The notes under the pieces are model-generated. The model was not told where the DNA came from. It saw only the letters and a program-made list of their open reading frames with translations, and did no database searches. The position numbers and the translations under genes were made by a program. Shown piece after piece: positions 17,146 to 25,365 of a stretch of DNA of 64,000 bases. Location: the NCBI RefSeq assembly GCF_026735135.1, contig NZ_JAPQER010000001.1, positions 503,500-567,499 of the forward strand, written 5' to 3'. This stretch comes from Clostridium aestuarii (GTDB lineage Bacteria; Bacillota; Clostridia; Clostridiales; Clostridiaceae). Each line of letters begins with the position of its first letter. Position 1 is the stretch's first letter.

Positions 17146-18000
17146 TTATCCTTTGATTGTAGGATATATTCTTATTTGTGCATAATCACCAGGATTTGTA
17201 CACTCAAGGGCTTTACATTTCAAGCGAACGTAAGCCATATTAGCATTTGTAGTTAAAACCATATTATCGCCTGGATTCAGTGTACATAAACTAACAGAAG
17301 ATGTATGACTATCAATCCATATATTTTTATCAGCACTAAGCTGTGTAATTACGCATACATTTTTAGGACCATTGTTCTCTATTCCAAAATTTGCAGTTCT
17401 ATTATCTAAAGGAATAGGAATTGAATAAGCCCACTCACCTGTACTTATAATATCTTCAGGTTCATATTCAATAATTATTCCATCAATTACATAACTAACT
17501 TCAAGTATAGGATGCTTATACTCAAGAGAATAAGTTCTACTTGGAAAAACAGTAAGAGAATTTTCAGTTTCTAAACCTCTTAACATTACTCCATAATTTG
17601 TAGTATTTTCTGTATACCAGTCAGTTACTAAAGATGTTAAATTCCATTCCAAATAAGCATCTCGTTGTGAAATAATATTTACTGAGGCTTGTGGATTGGG
17701 ATGAAAAGCTGGTTGATTTGAATAAGTAACAGTATATTCATCAAACCCAGCTAAAAGCTTGTACACTTTAGTTTGCTTTACAACACTCGGTACATTGTTT
17801 CGAAGTATATATAACTTTAATATAGCTTTTTCTATAATGGCTGCTTTAGGAATAGAAGAGATATCAAAATTTAATAAAGTTCTATATATACCTCCTCTAT
17901 TTTTACCACAATAAAGCTCAGTATCATGTCCCATATTTCTATCAGGCTCTAAATCGTAAATGCTGGCATCCTGTAATGCTTCCAATGTCACACTAGCCAT
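17146..18000 (-). CDS. DNRLRE-domain protein with C-terminal DUF6385-like domain, putative spore-surface protein
   Basis: 284 residues from ATG 18000 (AAGGAG 8 bases upstream; a GTG at 18009 overlaps that site). Residues 1-160 look like a DNRLRE beta-sandwich: DASIYDLEPDRNMG, RTLLNFDISSIPK, YLEWNLTSLVTDWY, NYGVMLRG. Such domains occur in secreted structural proteins. The last about 110 residues (TGEWAYSIPIPLDNRTANFG, AQIRIYPTIKG) resemble DUF6385. There is no signal peptide, which is usual for proteins assembled on spores by the mother cell. It lies at one edge of the SPOCS/collagen locus. A spore role is inferred from context only. Confidence 0.75.
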   Translation of the reverse strand: MASVTLEALQDASIYDLEPDRNMGHDTELYCGKNRGGIYRTLLNFDISSIPKAAIIEKAILKLYILRNNVPSVVKQTKVYKLLAGFDEYTVTYSNQPAFHPNPQASVNIISQRDAYLEWNLTSLVTDWYTENTTNYGVMLRGLETENSLTVFPSRTYSLEYKHPILEVSYVIDGIIIEYEPEDIISTGEWAYSIPIPLDNRTANFGIENNGPKNVCVITQLSADKNIWIDSHTSSVSLCTLNPGDNMVLTTNANMAYVRLKCKALECTNPGDYAQIRIYPTIKG

Positions 18001-18106
18001 GATATTCACTCCTTATTATTTAAAAGTGTCTAACTATTCAATATACGTCAAATAAAAACTGTATTCATATAATTATAATATGTACTATAAAACCATATGT
18101 GACCTT

Positions 18107-18143
18107 TATTAAAATAAAAGTGCAATGCACTTTTATTTTAATA
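18107..18143 (-). terminator. Terminator overlapping the glycosyltransferase stop
   Basis: 17-bp perfect stem with a 3-base loop. The minus-strand TAA stop of the glycosyltransferase (18138-18140) lies inside the hairpin. The flank on both strands is A/T-rich. Confidence 0.8.
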
Positions 18144-19271
18144 AGCCAACGACTCATAAATTTCAATTGTTTTTTCTATGCTATTACTCCATTTATATTT
18201 TTCACTTTGTTTTTTTCCTGATTCACCGACAAAATTTCTATAATTTTTATTTAATAATGTTTCCAGCACTGCATCTTTCATATACATTTCATCATCAATA
18301 TCTACTAAGATTCCTCCTTCCCCTACTACTTCTTTAAACAAATCATTGTTGTTGCATATAACAGGGGTTTTACACGCCATAGCTTCCAAAACTGATAAAG
18401 GGAAACCATCATATTGCGATAAATTAATTAAACATTGAGCTGCATTATAAAAATACTTCACATCTTTATAATCAACTGTACCTGTAAAAATTATCGAATC
18501 CTTAATCTTCAAATGTTCAGCTAAAATTTTTAATTTAGAATAATACTCTTCTCTTTTTCCATCATATTTTCCCAATATAACAAGCTTTATATCCTTTGTA
18601 TATCTATATTCTTTTATTTGTTTTAAAACTTTAAAGAGTATATGTAAGTTTTTTCTCTGATGTACACTTCCAACGTATAATAAGAAATCTCCTTCTATAT
18701 TATAATTATTTTTTAATACTTTTTTACAAACTTCATACTCAATAGGTTCAAATTGTTTTGAACACCCTGGATATATTACTTTAATATTATTTTCATCGAT
18801 ATGAAAATATTTAATTATTTGTTTTTTTATAAAGTTGGATACTACTATTATCTTATCAGACTTCTCTACAGTATTTGGAAATACCGTCATGAATTTTTCG
18901 TAATATTTTTTATCAGTAAATAACATATTTTCCATAGGTGATAAATCATAAATAGTACTAACATTTTTACAATTTTTTTCAAAAGGAATACTAAATCCAT
19001 TATTTAAAGAATGATATAATTTTACATTGTCCTTTTTAATATGCTGTTCCAGTTTTCTATAATCATTTTTAGCTCTATTCATTTCTAAATTTAAATATGA
19101 TAACTTATTTTTTTCACCTAAAGAAGTAATATATTTAGACTTTCCCCATACTACTTGATATTCAGGTTGAAGGTACATTTCAAATAAATTATTTAAAAAT
19201 TCACTAGTGTACGAATATAAACTTGTACCTTTTAAATTGCTCAATCCTATTCCATCAATACATATTTTCAT
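18138..19271 (-). CDS. Family 4 glycosyltransferase (GT-B fold)
   Basis: 377 residues. The C-terminal half carries the GT4 nucleotide-sugar signature: LLYVGSVHQRKNLHILFKVL, ILGKYDGKREEYYSKL, and the acidic motif LSQYDGFPLSVLEAMACKTP. The N-terminal acceptor domain is variable. It transfers a sugar from a nucleotide donor, donor unknown. It starts 9 bases after the SPOCS gene at 19281-19940, so the two are one transcript. Proximity to a collagen-like protein suggests it may glycosylate that protein, as glycosyltransferases beside bclA genes do; this is inference. Confidence 0.88.
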   Translation of the reverse strand: MKICIDGIGLSNLKGTSLYSYTSEFLNNLFEMYLQPEYQVVWGKSKYITSLGEKNKLSYLNLEMNRAKNDYRKLEQHIKKDNVKLYHSLNNGFSIPFEKNCKNVSTIYDLSPMENMLFTDKKYYEKFMTVFPNTVEKSDKIIVVSNFIKKQIIKYFHIDENNIKVIYPGCSKQFEPIEYEVCKKVLKNNYNIEGDFLLYVGSVHQRKNLHILFKVLKQIKEYRYTKDIKLVILGKYDGKREEYYSKLKILAEHLKIKDSIIFTGTVDYKDVKYFYNAAQCLINLSQYDGFPLSVLEAMACKTPVICNNNDLFKEVVGEGGILVDIDDEMYMKDAVLETLLNKNYRNFVGESGKKQSEKYKWSNSIEKTIEIYESLAY

Positions 19272-19280
19272 CTTACCACC

Positions 19281-19940
19281 TCACAGATATTCAGCTTCTA
19301 TGTCAATCAATTCTTTTTCATCATCTTCGTTATTAATATTTTCTTTAGATATCAATATTTCATCAGTAACATCAAGCATACTTTCTTTACTTAATTCTCT
19401 TAAAATTTCTGCTTCCTTAATTTCTTCTACTTGTTCTATTTCTTGTTTTTTGATTTTTCCTTGTTTAACTTCTTTTTCTTTATTACTAAAACTGCCATCT
19501 CCATAATGAATATCGACTAAATATACAATGTGACCATATACTTTTCTAGAGCCAATTAAATTAAAATATGCATCTACAATCAAAACATTAATATCACCTA
19601 TTTCTTTATCTCTTGGTAATTCAAAAAAAGTATTATAAGGCAATTCCAAATTAACAATATTAGCTTTATTTGAATGTCCCCTTCCTCCATAAATAATCTT
19701 TATCTTTTTTACTCCATCAATAATAACCATTTTGCCTAAAGGTATATCTATAATTTTAGTATTTGTTACCTTCACATCAATTACTATTTGAAATATATTT
19801 TTGATACCAGTATTATATTTAGGAATAAAAATATTTTCTATTTCTGAATACTCAAGAATCTGACCATTCTTTATCTTAGTTGGAAATTGTTCTTCAGGAG
19901 TTATCCCTTCTACGTCAATATGATTTCTTATAACACCCAT
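19281..19940 (-). CDS. Divergent SPOCS-domain (DUF3794) protein with charged tail
   Basis: 219 residues from ATG 19940 (AGGGG about 10 bases upstream; the longer frame to 19997 has no ribosome-binding site). Residues about 20-150 keep the SPOCS pattern in weak form: FIPKYNTGIKNIFQIVIDV, TKIIDIPLGKMVIIDGVKKI, LPYNTFFELP. The remaining about 70 residues are Glu/Lys-rich and probably disordered or coiled. It is co-transcribed with the glycosyltransferase. In C. difficile the SPOCS protein SipL links the cortex and coat through SpoIVA. This protein lacks a LysM domain and is not SipL. Confidence 0.75.
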   Translation of the reverse strand: MGVIRNHIDVEGITPEEQFPTKIKNGQILEYSEIENIFIPKYNTGIKNIFQIVIDVKVTNTKIIDIPLGKMVIIDGVKKIKIIYGGRGHSNKANIVNLELPYNTFFELPRDKEIGDINVLIVDAYFNLIGSRKVYGHIVYLVDIHYGDGSFSNKEKEVKQGKIKKQEIEQVEEIKEAEILRELSKESMLDVTDEILISKENINNEDDEKELIDIEAEYL

Positions 19941-20140
19941 TAGATTACTTCCCCTTTTATTAATAAATATATTTTCTATACTAAATTTATTAACCATATT
20001 GATTATTTATTCATATTTATAATATATAGGAGTTAATATATTATAAATAATTATATAATGTATTAATTCCAACATACCTTAATAATTTAATTAATAAAAT
20101 TGTAAGGATATTAAATAATTCAATAGGGGGATTATATTTT

Positions 20141-20542
20141 ATGGGAGCTCGTTTAACAAAATATGAATTTTGTCCAAAACCAAACGAAGAAATAGAAGCA
20201 GTAATAAAAGTTGAGCACGAACCAAGAGCTGCTCTTAATGGAATAGTTTTGGATTGGAAAGATAAACCTGTAAAAAACGCTGTAGTTAAATTATTTGAAA
20301 GAAATAAATGCGACTGTGGATGTAAATTAAAACCAATAACACATACCTTTACCGATGAATGTGGTCAATTTATATTTGGTCCACTTGATCCAAAAAAATG
20401 CTATGTAATTAAAGTATGGTTTAACGATCCTGTTTGCAGTAGAGACATAGTAGTTAAACCTAGTAAATGTGATAATTGCTGTAAGCAAAATCATGACAAC
20501 TTTATGTCCAAATCACGTATGTTTGATGATGAGGAAAATTAA
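20141..20542 (+). CDS. Cys-rich carboxypeptidase-regulatory/Cna-B-like protein
   Basis: 133 residues. The core ALNGIVLDWKDKPVKNAVVK through FTDECGQFIFGPLDPKKCY is a transthyretin-like (carboxypeptidase regulatory / Cna-B) beta-sandwich. It carries ten cysteines, including KCDCGCK and CDNCCK clusters, enough for extensive disulfide cross-linking. No signal peptide or sorting signal is present. GGGGG lies about 10 bases before the ATG. It is divergent from the SPOCS-glycosyltransferase unit and lies inside the putative spore-surface locus. A role as a cross-linked coat or exosporium protein is inferred. Confidence 0.75.
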   Translation: MGARLTKYEFCPKPNEEIEAVIKVEHEPRAALNGIVLDWKDKPVKNAVVKLFERNKCDCGCKLKPITHTFTDECGQFIFGPLDPKKCYVIKVWFNDPVCSRDIVVKPSKCDNCCKQNHDNFMSKSRMFDDEEN

Positions 20543-20553
20543 GAACTAAACAC

Positions 20554-20582
20554 ATGCCAATATCTATTAAAGATATTGGCAT
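20554..20582. terminator. Bidirectional terminator between Cna-B-like and SPOCS genes
   Basis: 12-bp stem (ATGCCAATATCT and complement) with a 5-base loop and T-rich flank on the plus strand. It lies between two convergent genes. Confidence 0.8.
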
Positions 20583-20587
20583 ATGTT

Positions 20588-21064
20588 TTATTTATTAATT
20601 TTTGCATCTAATAAGACTATAGTGTTCATGTAAATGCTTCTCTGTTCTATTTTTTTTGCATATATATCTTCAACACATCCTTCAACCTCCACACAATCTC
20701 CTATATCAAACTTTGATGGAAATACAATAAATGAGCTAAACGGTACATTGAAATATACTTCATGAACACTTTGAGTTGGTTCATCAGCTTCATATTGAAT
20801 TTGACATCCTAAATTCCCTTCAACTATTAATTTAAATCCTGTTAAATTCTGACCCTCTACTGACTTAATTGTTGGAGTTTTTATAACTTTTGTATTAACA
20901 ATATAAATTCCAGTCATAACTTCTATAATTTGTTTAACCTCTGGTTTTGTGTAAGGTATTCTTAATGTTTTTCCTATATTAAATTGTTTGAAACACAATG
21001 GTTTTTTTGGAAGTTCATCAGCTAATCCTGTAAATTTTATTAAATTTCTAACTATACTAGCCAT
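20588..21064 (-). CDS. SPOCS-domain (DUF3794) protein
   Basis: 158 residues from ATG 21064 (GGGTGAG 7 bases upstream). One SPOCS domain covers most of the protein: RIPYTKPEVKQIIEV, VIKTPT followed by EGQNLTGFKLIVEGNL, SVHEVYFNVPFSSFIVFP, CVEVEGCVEDIYAKKIEQR. These match the shared pattern of its neighbours (KPEI, LTGxKLIVEG, SVHxxxFxxPFSxFIV). It is a single-gene unit bounded by terminators at 20554-20582 and 21144-21180. Confidence 0.85.
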   Translation of the reverse strand: MASIVRNLIKFTGLADELPKKPLCFKQFNIGKTLRIPYTKPEVKQIIEVMTGIYIVNTKVIKTPTIKSVEGQNLTGFKLIVEGNLGCQIQYEADEPTQSVHEVYFNVPFSSFIVFPSKFDIGDCVEVEGCVEDIYAKKIEQRSIYMNTIVLLDAKINK

Positions 21065-21143
21065 TAAATTTCTCACCCTTTTCTTATTAAACTACTATAT
21101 GTATATTCATATTTTTATTAATTAATATTATGCTTTATTTATA

Positions 21144-21180
21144 ATTAAAAGCTTTCTTATAGTTCAAGAAAGCTTTTAAT
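21144..21180 (-). terminator. Terminator of the collagen-SPOCS operon
   Basis: 15-bp stem (ATTAAAAGCTTTCTT and complement), 7-base loop, A/T-rich flank. It lies past the SPOCS gene at 21252 on the minus strand. Confidence 0.8.
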
Positions 21181-21251
21181 TATCTACATTATTTAAATTT
21201 TATTGTTTAAAATTATATATAATATTTCTATAACCATAAATTTATTATCTA

Positions 21252-21785
21252 TTATGGACATACAAAACTTTCTAATTTTTTAGCTCTTAAAAGTAAAGTC
21301 ACATTCTTAAAAATTTCTTTTTTACCTAATACTTTAACATACACATCTTCAACACAAGTCTCAACACAATACTCATCTTCCAATTCTGCAGTTGAATCTA
21401 ATACAATAAATGCTGAAAATGGTATATCAAAATTTGCTGAATGTACTGGTTGATCTGGTAATAATGCTGTATAAACAATCTTTTGCTTAAGTATTCCCTC
21501 AACTATAAGTTTTTTACCAGTAAGCAAAGTTCCTTCTTCATTTTCTACAGTCTCACTATCTGGAGTATCAATTACTTTTTTAGATATTATTTTTACTCTT
21601 ACAAATACTCTGTCCACACTTTCAATCTCTGGTTTTTGACAAGGTATTCTTAAAACTTCTGGTATACTCATTTCTGTCCAAGCATATTCTTCTGGTACAT
21701 TAGGATCAAATATTATTTTATCAGTATCACATAACCCTACAATATCGACTGCTCTATTAGCTTGATTACAACATCCACAACTCAT
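21252..21785 (-). CDS. SPOCS-domain (DUF3794) protein with N-terminal Cys cluster
   Basis: 177 residues. It starts MSCGCCNQ, giving three closely spaced cysteines at the N-terminus. It then carries one canonical SPOCS domain: MSIPEVLRIPCQKPEIESVD, GTLLTGKKLIVEGILKQKIV, SVHSANFDIPFSAFIVLD, CVEDVYVKVLGKKEIFKNV. An AAGGAGG site lies 11 bases before the ATG. It is 37 bases after the tandem SPOCS gene, so co-transcribed. Of the neighbours it is most like the second half of that tandem protein, which suggests local duplication. Confidence 0.88.
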   Translation of the reverse strand: MSCGCCNQANRAVDIVGLCDTDKIIFDPNVPEEYAWTEMSIPEVLRIPCQKPEIESVDRVFVRVKIISKKVIDTPDSETVENEEGTLLTGKKLIVEGILKQKIVYTALLPDQPVHSANFDIPFSAFIVLDSTAELEDEYCVETCVEDVYVKVLGKKEIFKNVTLLLRAKKLESFVCP

Positions 21786-21822
21786 TAATACATACCCCTC
21801 CTTATACTTTCACTTCATCATA

Positions 21823-22887
21823 TTATACACAAGTTATTTGTGTTGCTTTTATAAATAAAGTTATATTCTTAAATATTAGTTTTTTATCTAGTTTGCAAGC
21901 AAATATATCTTCAATACAAGGTTCTATTTTAAATTTTGATGAAAGAAGTGTATCTTTTGGTAATACTATAAATGCTGAAAATGGTACATCAAAATGTGTT
22001 GAATGAACTGACTGTTCTGGAACATCTGCTGTATAAATTACTTTTTGTCTTAATATTCCTTCAATTATTAGCTTCCTATTTGTAAGTTTTGTACCCTCTT
22101 TGTTATCTACTGGAACACCCGTACTATCAAAAGCTCCAGGAGTTTTAACAACTTTTTGAGATAAAAGCATAACTCTAGAACTAACACTTAGCAACTGCTC
22201 AATTTCTGGTTTCTGACAAGGAACATTCAAAAATTCTGGTATGAATATTTCAGTCCATGTATCCTCATCTGTTCCTAACATTCCCACTAATTTATCTACA
22301 CTACATACTCCTTTTGTAAGAATTTGATCTTCTTCACATTCACAGTCTTCATCTTCACATTCTGGTATAACTCTTGGAACAGCTTGTAGGAATAATGTTA
22401 CATTCTTGAATATCTGTCTAGTATTAAATCCTTGAATAAATACATCTTCAACACAAGCTTTTACATCAAAATCTAAATCCAATGGATCTATATCTGTAAC
22501 AGTACTAAAATCATATAAATCCTTCAAAACTATAAACGCTGAGAATGGTATTTTAAAATGTGCCGTATGCACAGATTGCTTTTCTTCAAGTGCCGTATAT
22601 TCTATCGCTTGGCATAAATTCCCTTCTATAATAAGTTTTCTTCCAGTTAATATCTTTCCTTCTTCATTTTCTCCATCAGAATTTGGTGTAACAATTACCT
22701 TTTTTCTAAAAATTTCCACACTTGCATTTACCGAATTTATCTGCTCTATATCAGGCTTTTGCTCTGGTATAGTTAAGGTTTCTGGCACAGATATCTCCGT
22801 CCAAGAATTATTAGGACTTGCTAAATCAAATCCATTAGGATCACACAATCCTGAAACATGAATCATATCATTTTCTATACAGTTCAA
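21823..22887 (-). CDS. Tandem double SPOCS-domain protein
   Basis: 354 residues containing two SPOCS domains. Domain 1 is at about 25-170 (ISVPETLTIPEQKPDIEQIN, ILTGRKLIIEGNLCQAIEYT, SVHTAHFKIPFSAFIVL). Domain 2 is at about 210-350 (IFIPEFLNVPCQKPEIEQLL, LTNRKLIIEGILRQKVIYT, SVHSTHFDVPFSAFIVL). They are joined by an acidic, Cys-containing linker (CEDEDCECEEDQ). The start is TTG, with AGGAGG 8 bases upstream and no better ATG. It is in the collagen operon, 53 bases after the collagen-like gene. Paired identical folds suggest an assembly or adaptor role; function is unproven. Confidence 0.88.
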   Translation of the reverse strand: MNCIENDMIHVSGLCDPNGFDLASPNNSWTEISVPETLTIPEQKPDIEQINSVNASVEIFRKKVIVTPNSDGENEEGKILTGRKLIIEGNLCQAIEYTALEEKQSVHTAHFKIPFSAFIVLKDLYDFSTVTDIDPLDLDFDVKACVEDVFIQGFNTRQIFKNVTLFLQAVPRVIPECEDEDCECEEDQILTKGVCSVDKLVGMLGTDEDTWTEIFIPEFLNVPCQKPEIEQLLSVSSRVMLLSQKVVKTPGAFDSTGVPVDNKEGTKLTNRKLIIEGILRQKVIYTADVPEQSVHSTHFDVPFSAFIVLPKDTLLSSKFKIEPCIEDIFACKLDKKLIFKNITLFIKATQITCV

Positions 22888-22940
22888 ACTATATTCCTCC
22901 TTTATTATGCCTATATTAGACTTGTTTAATTATCTATTAT

Positions 22941-24461
22941 TTATGAAAAAAACACATCATCTATATACCATATACCTGAAACATTTATTGTATCATCAAC
23001 ACCATCTGCCACAAAAAGAATTGTAGCTTGTGTAGTACCTGGTGGTATTGTATTATTAGGACAAACCGTACTGCAGCAATCATCACAATCCACACACCCT
23101 TGTAGATGATAATAACTCTCAAAATCATAATCTACTAACTCACCAGTAGTAGTATCTATTTTAAGTTGATTAGGTGTTCCTTCTCTAATTGTAATCTTTA
23201 TGCCTGCTGGTGTACTTGATAGAAAATCATCGATATTATTAGGTCCTAAATTACTTAATTGATCTCCCCAAAATATATAAGCACTAGTTATCAAATTAGG
23301 TTGATCTGGAATAAGAAATTGATTATAATCTAACCTTGCTCCCCAAAATTGCAGCTGATAAAAACATTCAGGATCTATTCCACTTACTACTTGCACAGCA
23401 TAAGCTTTCTCCCATTTTAAATTAGTAGTATTATATACAGGTCGCAAACATGCCGAATGAGCTCCAGTATGAGAAAGGAACTTAAACGATGTTGGAATAT
23501 TAGTAACTACAGGTGGTGGTCCTGGATCAGTTATTATATCTATATTATCTACATGAGATTGTACTGCATTTACTCCCTTCCAGCAGCTAGTGGGATCATT
23601 CAATTCTCCTATTTCACAATTAAAACTTGTATCTCCAACTAAATTGCATTTTATGCAGCACTTTCCTTCTGGTCCTGTTGGTCCTTGTGGACCCGTTGCT
23701 CCTCCTGGTCCTTGTGGACCCGTTGCTCCTCCTGGTCCTTGTGGTCCTTGTGGTCCTGTTGCTCCTCTTGGTCCTGGTAATCCTGGACAACCTGTATCTC
23801 CTTTTGGACCTTGTGGTCCTGGTGGTCCTGGTGGTCCTGGTGGTCCTGGACATCCACAGCAACTTCCACCACAACTTGATTGACCTGGTGGTCCTGGTGG
23901 TCCTGGTGGTCCTGGTGGTCCTGGTAGTCCTGGTGTTCCTGGAGGTCCTTGACATCCTGTATCACCTTTTTGTCCTGGTGGTCCTGGTGGTCCTTGACAT
24001 CCCGAATCTCCTTTTGGTCCTGGTGGACCTACTGGTCCTATTGGACCTGGGTAACCTGAATCACCTTTTGGACCTTGTGGTCCTACTGGTCCTGGTGGAC
24101 CAGCTGGTCCTGGTTGCCCTGATTGCCCTGGACATCCTGAATCACCTTTTGGTCCTTGCGGTCCTACTGGTCCAGGATATCCTTGACATCCATTATCACC
24201 TTTTTGTCCAGGATATCCTGGCCATCCATTATCACCTTTTGCTCCTGGACACCCTGGACATCCTGCAGAACCTGCATCTCCTTTTTGACCTGATGAACCT
24301 GGTGGTCCTGGTGCTCCTGGTGGTCCCGGTGGTCCTGGTGGTCCTGGTACTGAATATGGAGTACTTACTACAGAATTACTATGGGGATAGTAATGACTGT
24401 GTTTATTAAAGTTATATTCGCCATCTTCAATTTGACCGTTTGAATATATATAACCAGACAT
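22941..24461 (-). CDS. Collagen-like (BclA-type) spore-surface protein
   Basis: 506 residues from ATG 24461 (GGAGG 9 bases upstream). A short N-terminal segment with His/Tyr and no signal peptide precedes about 225 residues of Gly-X-Y repeats (about 40-265), rich in GPP with eight KGD triplets and a late GATGPQGP run. The triple-helix register is broken once by [13 protein letters not shown]. The about 230-residue C-terminal domain carries several cysteines, ends WYIDDVFFS and looks globular; I do not recognise its family. Collagen-like glycoproteins such as BclA form exosporium hair naps. Neighbours are SPOCS proteins and a glycosyltransferase. A sigma-K-like promoter precedes it. Confidence 0.88.
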   Translation of the reverse strand: MSGYIYSNGQIEDGEYNFNKHSHYYPHSNSVVSTPYSVPGPPGPPGPPGAPGPPGSSGQKGDAGSAGCPGCPGAKGDNGWPGYPGQKGDNGCQGYPGPVGPQGPKGDSGCPGQSGQPGPAGPPGPVGPQGPKGDSGYPGPIGPVGPPGPKGDSGCQGPPGPPGQKGDTGCQGPPGTPGLPGPPGPPGPPGPPGQSSCGGSCCGCPGPPGPPGPPGPQGPKGDTGCPGLPGPRGATGPQGPQGPGGATGPQGPGGATGPQGPTGPEGKCCIKCNLVGDTSFNCEIGELNDPTSCWKGVNAVQSHVDNIDIITDPGPPPVVTNIPTSFKFLSHTGAHSACLRPVYNTTNLKWEKAYAVQVVSGIDPECFYQLQFWGARLDYNQFLIPDQPNLITSAYIFWGDQLSNLGPNNIDDFLSSTPAGIKITIREGTPNQLKIDTTTGELVDYDFESYYHLQGCVDCDDCCSTVCPNNTIPPGTTQATILFVADGVDDTINVSGIWYIDDVFFS

Positions 24462-24498
24462 CTGGTTTTTCCTCCTTTCTAAGGCTAACATCTAATTA

Positions 24499-24526
24499 TA
24501 ATTTATGAATTAGTCTTTAAATTTGT
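24499..24526 (-). promoter_or_regulatory. Sigma-K-like promoter of the collagen-SPOCS operon
   Basis: Minus strand ACA (24524-24526), 16-base spacer, CATAAATTA (24499-24507). This fits the mother-cell sigma-K pattern (AC, 16-17 bases, CATAnnnTA). Call rests on pattern match and gene context. Confidence 0.5.
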
Positions 24527-24551
24527 TACTATTTTAAATTGAAAATTATGT

Positions 24552-24579
24552 ACAATTTTCATAATTAATACATAAGATA
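24552..24579 (+). promoter_or_regulatory. Sigma-K-like promoter of the plus-strand SPOCS genes
   Basis: Plus strand ACA (24552-24554), 16-base spacer, CATAAGATA (24571-24579). It is the mirror of the promoter at 24499-24526, with identical spacing. An AGGAGG site and ATG follow 45 bases downstream. Confidence 0.5.
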
Positions 24580-24623
24580 TAATGTAAAATCACTTTTTTA
24601 TTTATTAATAGGAGGACTATTAA

Positions 24624-25232
24624 ATGAAAGATAATCTTGTTAAAGTAAATGGTATAACCCCAATAGATAAATTCCCCCCTTGCCCTGCCAATCATCCTTG
24701 CATAGAAATATGTAAAACTGATAAGTTATGTATTCCTTGTAAAAAACCTGATATAAAAGATATTTGTGAAATTTTTGTAGATATATCTATCTGTGATTTT
24801 AAAACTATTAATACTCCTATGGGCAAAAAATTAGTAATTGAAGGTATTGAACATATAAAAATCGTCTATACTGCAGATACTCCTTGCCAAAATGTTCATT
24901 CAGCACATTTTAATGTACCATTCTGTACTTTTGTTTTATTAAAAAACATCTGTCGCAAAGTAGTGGACGTATATGCTGCAGTAGAATATGCATCCGTTAA
25001 ATTAATAGACTGTAAATGTTTTGCTATATCAACTATTATTTTCATTTGCCCACTTTTCCAAAAAAAACCTCATCATCACTGTAACGAAAATAATGATTGC
25101 TATTGTACTGATTATACTTATTGTAGTAATGACCACTGTCTTCATGAATGTAATAATATTGAATTTGACTATGATAACTCAGATTCATATAATGACAATG
25201 AGGTTAAATGGGATAATTGTGATTGTAGCTAA
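24624..25232 (+). CDS. SPOCS-domain protein with Cys/His/Asn/Asp-rich tail
   Basis: 202 residues. One SPOCS domain covers about 25-145 (CIPCKKPDIKDICEIFVD, TINTPMGKKLVIEGIEHIKI, NVHSAHFNVPFCTFVLL). The last about 55 residues are low-complexity and dense in Cys, His, Asn, Asp and Tyr (HHHCNENNDCYCTDYTYC), a composition suited to metal binding or disulfide cross-linking. The protein as a whole has an unusually high cysteine count. AGGAGG precedes the ATG. It is divergent from the collagen operon and followed by a terminator at 25254-25285. Confidence 0.85.
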   Translation: MKDNLVKVNGITPIDKFPPCPANHPCIEICKTDKLCIPCKKPDIKDICEIFVDISICDFKTINTPMGKKLVIEGIEHIKIVYTADTPCQNVHSAHFNVPFCTFVLLKNICRKVVDVYAAVEYASVKLIDCKCFAISTIIFICPLFQKKPHHHCNENNDCYCTDYTYCSNDHCLHECNNIEFDYDNSDSYNDNEVKWDNCDCS

Positions 25233-25253
25233 AATACTTTTGGCTACTACAAT

Positions 25254-25285
25254 AAAGACTGATGATAATTTTATCATCAGTCTTT
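25254..25285 (+). terminator. Terminator after the Cys-rich SPOCS gene
   Basis: 15-bp perfect stem (AAAGACTGATGATAA) with a 2-base loop, followed by ATTTTTATTTTTA on the plus strand. Confidence 0.88.
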
Positions 25286-25365
25286 ATTTTTATTTTTATA
25301 TACTATTTCACTCTAAACTTGAATATGTATTTATTATGAATTCTATATTTGGAGGAACTTAAAAA

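Noticed and set aside
23650..24350. Dense short repeats resembling a CRISPR array or minisatellite
   Set aside because: The period is 9 bases in frame (GGTCCTGGT-type) and encodes Gly-Pro-Pro. There are no unique spacers and no cas genes nearby.
23627..24409. Long plus-strand open frames (up to 260 codons) antisense to the collagen gene
   Set aside because: They are shadows of the Gly-X-Y repeat, which avoids stop codons in several frames. They have no ribosome-binding site and give Leu/Val-only low-complexity products.
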